DNA from: Candidatus Didemnitutus sp. | Lineage (GTDB): Bacteria; Verrucomicrobiota; Verrucomicrobiia; Opitutales; Opitutaceae | Direction: 5' to 3' | NCBI GenBank assembly: GCA_030682505.1 | Contig: JAUXOH010000029.1 | Coordinates: forward strand, 1-6,409 | DNA length: 6,409 nucleotides | Shown here: piece by piece, positions 3,431-6,409 of the stretch | How the letters are laid out: each line of letters starts with the position of its first letter | Position numbering within the stretch: the first letter of the stretch is position 1 | Notes under the pieces: generated by a model | Databases searched by the model: none | The model's input: only the letters and a program-made list of their open reading frames with translations | Told to the model about the DNA's origin: nothing | Made by a program: the position numbers and the translations under genes

Positions 3431-6409
3431 AACGCGCAGGGTGCCGTTGACGAACACGAGCGTGTAGTTGGCCGCCGTCGCACCAAGGGGCACGATGAAA
3501 TACTCTCCGACCGCGCTCGCCGCCGTTGCCGACGTGTTGAAGAGGAGGCCGCTCACGACGGCGGAGGTGTCGTTGTTGACGAAACCGCTGAAGGTAGCGG
3601 TGAAAGCCGGATTGGCCGCGCCAAACTCGCGGGAGGCGTTCGACGCGGTCAGCGTGAGCGGAGCGCGGTCGATCGTGAGCGTGCCGGGCACGAAGGTGAG
3701 CGAATAGTTTGGCGCAGTGGCGCCGGACGGCGTGATGGCATAGCCCCCGACCCCGGAGGTCGGTGTCGCCGGTGTGCTGAAGACGAGGCCGCTCACGACG
3801 GCGGAGGTGTCGCCATTGACGAAGCCGCTGTAGCTCGCGCCGAACGCCGGATTGGCCGCGCCGTAAAGCCGCTGGACGTTGTTCGCGGTGAGCGTGAGCG
3901 CGGTCGGCGAGATTGTGAGCGTGCCGGGCACGTAGCCGATCAGGTAGGTCGAGGGCGCGGTCGCGCCGAAGGGCGTGATCGTGAAGGTGCCGACGTTGCT
4001 GCCCATCGTCGCCGTGGTGCTGAACTGCAGGCCGGTCACGCTCGCGGCGGTGTCGCCGTTGACGAAGCCGACGAAGCTCGCGGTGAAGGTGGGCAGGGCC
4101 GCGCCGTAGGTCTTGATTTTGTTGTCCGCCGTGATCGTCAGGAGATTCTGGCCGACAGCGAGGATGCCGCCGACGAAGGTCAGCGTGTAATTCGAGGCGG
4201 TCGCGCCGCTGGCCGTGATCGGGTAACTGCCGGTGGGCGAACTGAGGGTGGCCGTCGTGGCAAGCGACAGGCCGGAGACGACGGCGGAGGTATCGCCGTT
4301 GACGAAGCCGGTGTAGGTGGCCGTCAACGCGGGGTTCGCGATGCCCGGAGCGCGCGACTTATTGTCGGCGGTGACGGTGAGCGGGGCGGGGTTGATCGAG
4401 AGGGCGGTGGCATTGCCGACGGCCTGAGCGAAGACGTAGTTGCCATTGTTCGCAGTGAGACCCGAGCCAAGAATCGCGTAGCCACCGATATTGTTCGCTG
4501 CGGTGGCGGTGCTGGTGAAGGCCAAGCTGCCCGCCGTGGCGGTGGTCAGCGTCTCGCTGTTGACGAAGCCGGTCACGGTGCCGCTGAAACCCGGATTGGC
4601 GGAACCGTAAAGCCGGTTGGCGGCGTTGGCGGCGTAAGTGAGTGTCGCGGGCGTGATGTCGGAAAGGTCGGTGGTCGTCGCCGTGTAGTTGTAGTTCTGC
4701 TGGTCGCCGCCGGTGAGCGCGACGCCGTTCAGCGTGACGGTCTTGCCGGTGCCGACATTCTTTGTGTCGAAGGTGGCGCCGGTATTGGAAAAGCCCACGG
4801 TATCGCCTGAGACGACGCCAGAAAGCGTGCCGGACGTGGCGATGATGGCGGTGGTCGTGCCGTCGTAGGTTTTGTTGTTGGAGGCAAAGCCGGCGATGGT
4901 GAGAGCCTTGGGGGTCACGCTGACCGACGAGTTATTCGTCGCGAGCGCGTTGTAATTGGTGGAGACAGCGGCGCCGGAGTTGCCGGTGCCAAGGGCGAGT
5001 CCGGTCACGCTGGCCAAGGCCTGGTTGGTCTGCACGTTCTTCGTGCCCAGGTTGCCGGAAGCACCGGCGCCGGTCACCGTGAAGGTTTCACCGTTCACGC
5101 CCGTCGCGGTGAGATTGCTACCCGCGAAAATCGTGGTGCCGTTGTAAACCCGCGTGCCACTCAGGATCAAATTGGCCGGGATGATGGTCAATGTGCCGGG
5201 CGCAAAACTGAAGGCGTAATCCGCGCTCGATGCCAGCGTCCCCGCGGCGGCCGTGATCGCAAAGGTGGGGCCCGAGACCGGGCTGGTGGCGGTCGCCGGG
5301 CTGGTGAGCGACGCCGCACCCGACAGTCCGGCAGTCGTCGCGGTGTCGGTGACGCCATCGTCGGAAATGAAACCGGTGGTCGTCACGGTGAACGCGTCGC
5401 CGGCACCGTAGGCGCGCGACTGATTGGCTGCGGTCACGGTGAGGGTCGGCTGCGAGCTGTAGATCAAATGGTTGCCGGCGGCGATGGTCGCGGGCGCATT
5501 CCCCGCGAAAGTTTTATTGTAGAGACGGGGCGAGGTGGAGCCGGCCGCGGCGGTGAGACCGTTTTCGGTCGAACCGGCGGGTGAGGTCGAATAGACGAGC
5601 CAGCGGCCGCTGCCGGCATTGAGCGCGGTGGAGCCCGAGTTGTTGACGAAATTCTGTCCTGCTGCCAGAATAAGGGCATCTCCTGCGCCGTTGGCGGTAA
5701 CCGCGTTATTCAAGGTGATGTTTGCCGCTGCGCCTGTTGATCTAACAAGAATGGTGTTTGAGGCTGTCAGCCCTGCTGTATTCACTGTGCCTATGATCAA
5801 ACTGCCTGCCTGACTATAGTTGACTGTGCCTGTATTTCCCGCAAGGGTGGTTACGGCATTGCCGATATTCGTCAGAGTGTATATTCCGCCTGGGCCGATG
5901 AGTTCAAGTCCGGCTGCGGTGATGGCTGCGGTCTGCGTTACTGCGCCGGTTGTGCGGAGGGTAAGGTTGTTGGCTCCCATAGCCAGCAGGTCGGTGATGC
6001 TGATCCCGTTGCTTCCTGCGCCAGGATTACGTAGTGTCAGGTTGTCATTAAAATTATATCCTGTGCCTGCCCCTGCTCCATCGCCGAATGTTATCAGCCC
6101 TGTGCCGTCAGCCCTGCCGATGGTGATGCTGGCAAAGCCGTTTGATATTAGATTTAACTCTGCGGTAGAAAGATTGAATATTCCTGCGCCACCTGCAATG
6201 CCGCTCGTGGTTACGGCATTAAGAGGCTGGAGATAGAGATTGCCCGTGCCTGATATTGTTTGGTTGGAAAGGGAGATGCTGTCGGTGCCAGTTGCAGTAT
6301 GGGCGGTAAGGGTAATATCGCCTGTGCTGGAAGCACCGCCGATGAGGTTAGGACCACCAGCACCACTTGAAAAGATTCCAGCGCTGATGCCAGCGCCGCT
6401 ACCCACAAA
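2843..6409 (-). CDS. Large TpsA-like exoprotein/adhesin with beta-helix, MBG and YDG repeats (5' end outside window)
   Basis: This is the probable passenger of the adjacent transporter: a secreted, surface-exposed adhesin-like protein. The frame is open through the window edge, so the signal peptide and TPS (haemagglutinin-type) secretion domain are not visible. The codon at 6406 is only an internal GTG; residue numbers here count from it, giving 1187 residues. Order: beta-helix-like repeats (1-317), MBG-type domain (320-409), two YDG-type domains (411-499, 500-586), five MBG-type domains (587-992), and a Gly-rich then charged tail (993-1187). Composition is typical of exported fibrous proteins: rich in Gly, Ala, Thr, Ser and Asn, no cysteine seen, and one tryptophan (269). 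The transporter gene follows in the same direction, the usual two-partner arrangement. No toxin-like C-terminus is recognisable. GC falls to about 53% upstream of position 5640 against about 67% after it. Ligand unknown. Confidence 0.92.
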   Translation of the reverse strand, partial: FVGSGAGISAGIFSSGAGGPNLIGGASSTGDITLTAHTATGTDSISLSNQTISGTGNLYLQPLNAVTTSGIAGGAGIFNLSTAELNLISNGFASITIGRADGTGLITFGDGAGAGTGYNFNDNLTLRNPGAGSNGISITDLLAMGANNLTLRTTGAVTQTAAITAAGLELIGPGGIYTLTNIGNAVTTLAGNTGTVNYSQAGSLIIGTVNTAGLTASNTILVRSTGAAANITLNNAVTANGAGDALILAAGQNFVNNSGSTALNAGSGRWLVYSTSPAGSTENGLTAAAGSTSPRLYNKTFAGNAPATIAAGNHLIYSSQPTLTVTAANQSRAYGAGDAFTVTTTGFISDDGVTDTATTAGLSGAASLTSPATATSPVSGPTFAITAAAGTLASSADYAFSFAPGTLTIIPANLILSGTRVYNGTTIFAGSNLTATGVNGETFTVTGAGASGNLGTKNVQTNQALASVTGLALGTGNSGAAVSTNYNALATNNSSVSVTPKALTIAGFASNNKTYDGTTTAIIATSGTLSGVVSGDTVGFSNTGATFDTKNVGTGKTVTLNGVALTGGDQQNYNYTATTTDLSDITPATLTYAANAANRLYGSANPGFSGTVTGFVNSETLTTATAGSLAFTSTATAANNIGGYAILGSGLTANNGNYVFAQAVGNATALSINPAPLTVTADNKSRAPGIANPALTATYTGFVNGDTSAVVSGLSLATTATLSSPTGSYPITASGATASNYTLTFVGGILAVGQNLLTITADNKIKTYGAALPTFTASFVGFVNGDTAASVTGLQFSTTATMGSNVGTFTITPFGATAPSTYLIGYVPGTLTISPTALTLTANNVQRLYGAANPAFGASYSGFVNGDTSAVVSGLVFSTPATPTSGVGGYAITPSGATAPNYSLTFVPGTLTIDRAPLTLTASNASREFGAANPAFTATFSGFVNNDTSAVVSGLLFNTSATAASAVGEYFIVPLGATAANYTLVFVNGTLRVVAPTVAGGATPATVATINQQPVLTPEFAVILLGDRLTLVSVNSPGGILTVAGGGAGSTDGRLALTLGQATGLPGFGSATAVTGGSVVGGAASTNALNLGGFELVTSFADGSGGSRINPAQPNEPGLFRESTVNMGGFNVVYHEALAASRQQEESNTALGSSYREFSDSDNPQFNIVRAKVDRKPADPAAGPNPTD
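3431..4648 (-). repeat. Tandem array of five MBG-type repeat domains
   Basis: Five consecutive units of about 78-86 residues lie at 4391-4648, 4157-4387, 3911-4147, 3671-3904 and 3431-3664 in translation order. Each follows one pattern: a strand of type xLTxTAxN, then xxYGxANPxF, then SGFVNGDTSAVVSGL, then TxATxxSxVGxYxIxPxGA, then NYxLxFVPGTLTI. This matches the MBG (YGX-type) domains of bacterial adhesins. The last four units are spaced by 80-81 residues (240-243 nt), and parts are nearly identical at DNA level: 3545-3572 equals 3785-3812 over 28 bp, and 4053-4070 equals 4293-4310 over 18 bp. The signature Tyr is Phe in the final unit (REFGAANP) and lost in the second (RAPGIANP). Such arrays act as stalks that extend an adhesive part from the cell. 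Confidence 0.85.
4649..5176 (-). repeat. Pair of YDG-type repeat domains
   Basis: Two adjacent units (residues 411-499 and 500-586) each open with a hydrophobic strand and a Y-[DN]-G-T-T signature: LSGTRVYNGTT in the first and SNNKTYDGTTTA in the second. Both then carry a G-[ED]-T-[FV] strand, a TKNVxT turn (NLGTKNVQT; FDTKNVGTGK) and a closing NY-x-A/T segment (STNYNALAT; NYNYTATTTD). This pattern matches YDG domains, which often alternate with MBG domains in filamentous haemagglutinin-like proteins. They probably form Ig-like beta-sandwich beads of the stalk. The two copies are clearly diverged, unlike the downstream MBG units. Confidence 0.78.
5180..5449 (-). repeat. First, isolated MBG-type domain
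   Basis: Residues 320-409 read LTVTAANQSRAYGAGDAFTV near the start and DYAFSFAPGTLTI at the end, the same frame as the later MBG units. The middle is longer and differs: GFISDDGVTDTATTAGLSG replaces the GFVNGDTSAVVSGL form. It is set apart from the other MBG units by the two YDG domains and is the first bead after the beta-helix. Confidence 0.75.
5456..6409 (-). other. Beta-helix-like stem of the exoprotein (continues beyond window)
   Basis: Residues 1-317 show short, irregular strand-turn repeats rich in Leu/Ile/Val alternating with Asn/Thr/Gly, for example NLYLQPLNAVTTSG (56-69), LTLRNPGAGSNGI (123-135), ANNLTLRTTGAVTQT (145-159) and GSLIIGTVNTAGL (201-213). This is typical of the right-handed beta-helix of filamentous haemagglutinin-like TpsA proteins. 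The segment closes with GDALILAAGQNFVNNSGS (242-259) and GRWLVYS (267-273), after which the bead-like domains begin. DNA from about 5641 to the edge is about 53% GC by hand count (411 of 769) and uses AGA, ACA, TCA and CTT codons, unlike the rest of the gene. Confidence 0.75.

Noticed and set aside
3431..5449. CRISPR-like or other nucleotide array in the periodic region
   Set aside because: The period (about 240 nt) is too long, the repeats keep an open frame and the units are diverged protein domains; there is no short-repeat and spacer pattern.
5847..6220. Repeated 14-bp block GTGGTTACGGCATT at 5847-5860 and 6207-6220
   Set aside because: Both copies encode the NAVTT turn of beta-helix repeats in the same frame, so this is explained by the protein repeat and is not a mobile-element or attachment signature.

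Overview
The window reads as GC-rich, Gram-negative chromosome. A TpsB-type outer-membrane transporter next to a very large Gly/Ala/Thr/Ser-rich secreted protein requires an outer membrane. High GC (about 65-68% over most coding sequence sampled by hand) and the lack of convincing Shine-Dalgarno sequences before any visible start would fit Verrucomicrobiota (Opitutales-like) or a similar group. That placement rests on general resemblance and is tentative.

Layout, left to right. (1) 1-117, minus strand: the first 39 codons of chorismate synthase (aroC), cut by the window edge. (2) 118-177: a 60-bp divergent intergenic gap holding a 10-bp palindrome. (3) 178-786, plus strand: a small NAD(P)H-dependent FMN reductase-like flavoprotein. 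(4) 855-930, minus strand: tRNA-Arg(CCU) with encoded CCA. (5) 1061-2794 (or 2830), minus strand: a ShlB/FhaC/HecB-type two-partner secretion transporter. (6) 2843 to beyond 6409, minus strand: the 3' part of the gene for its probable passenger, a beta-helix exoprotein carrying six MBG-type and two YDG-type repeat domains.

The two minus-strand genes form a two-partner secretion operon in the order passenger then transporter, separated by 12 or 48 nt depending on the transporter start. The passenger should cross the inner membrane by Sec, be threaded through the transporter and fold outside as an adhesin-like filament. Its promoter, signal peptide and TPS secretion domain lie beyond position 6409.

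The most interesting observations are these. A sharp composition and codon-usage change occurs inside the passenger gene near 5640 (about 53% GC upstream in the gene versus about 67% just after). The MBG array has a roughly 240-bp period with near-identical nucleotide blocks. A flavin reductase-like gene lies divergent from aroC, whose product needs reduced FMN. Nothing here amounts to a clearly new system; the passenger is an unusual mosaic within a known family.
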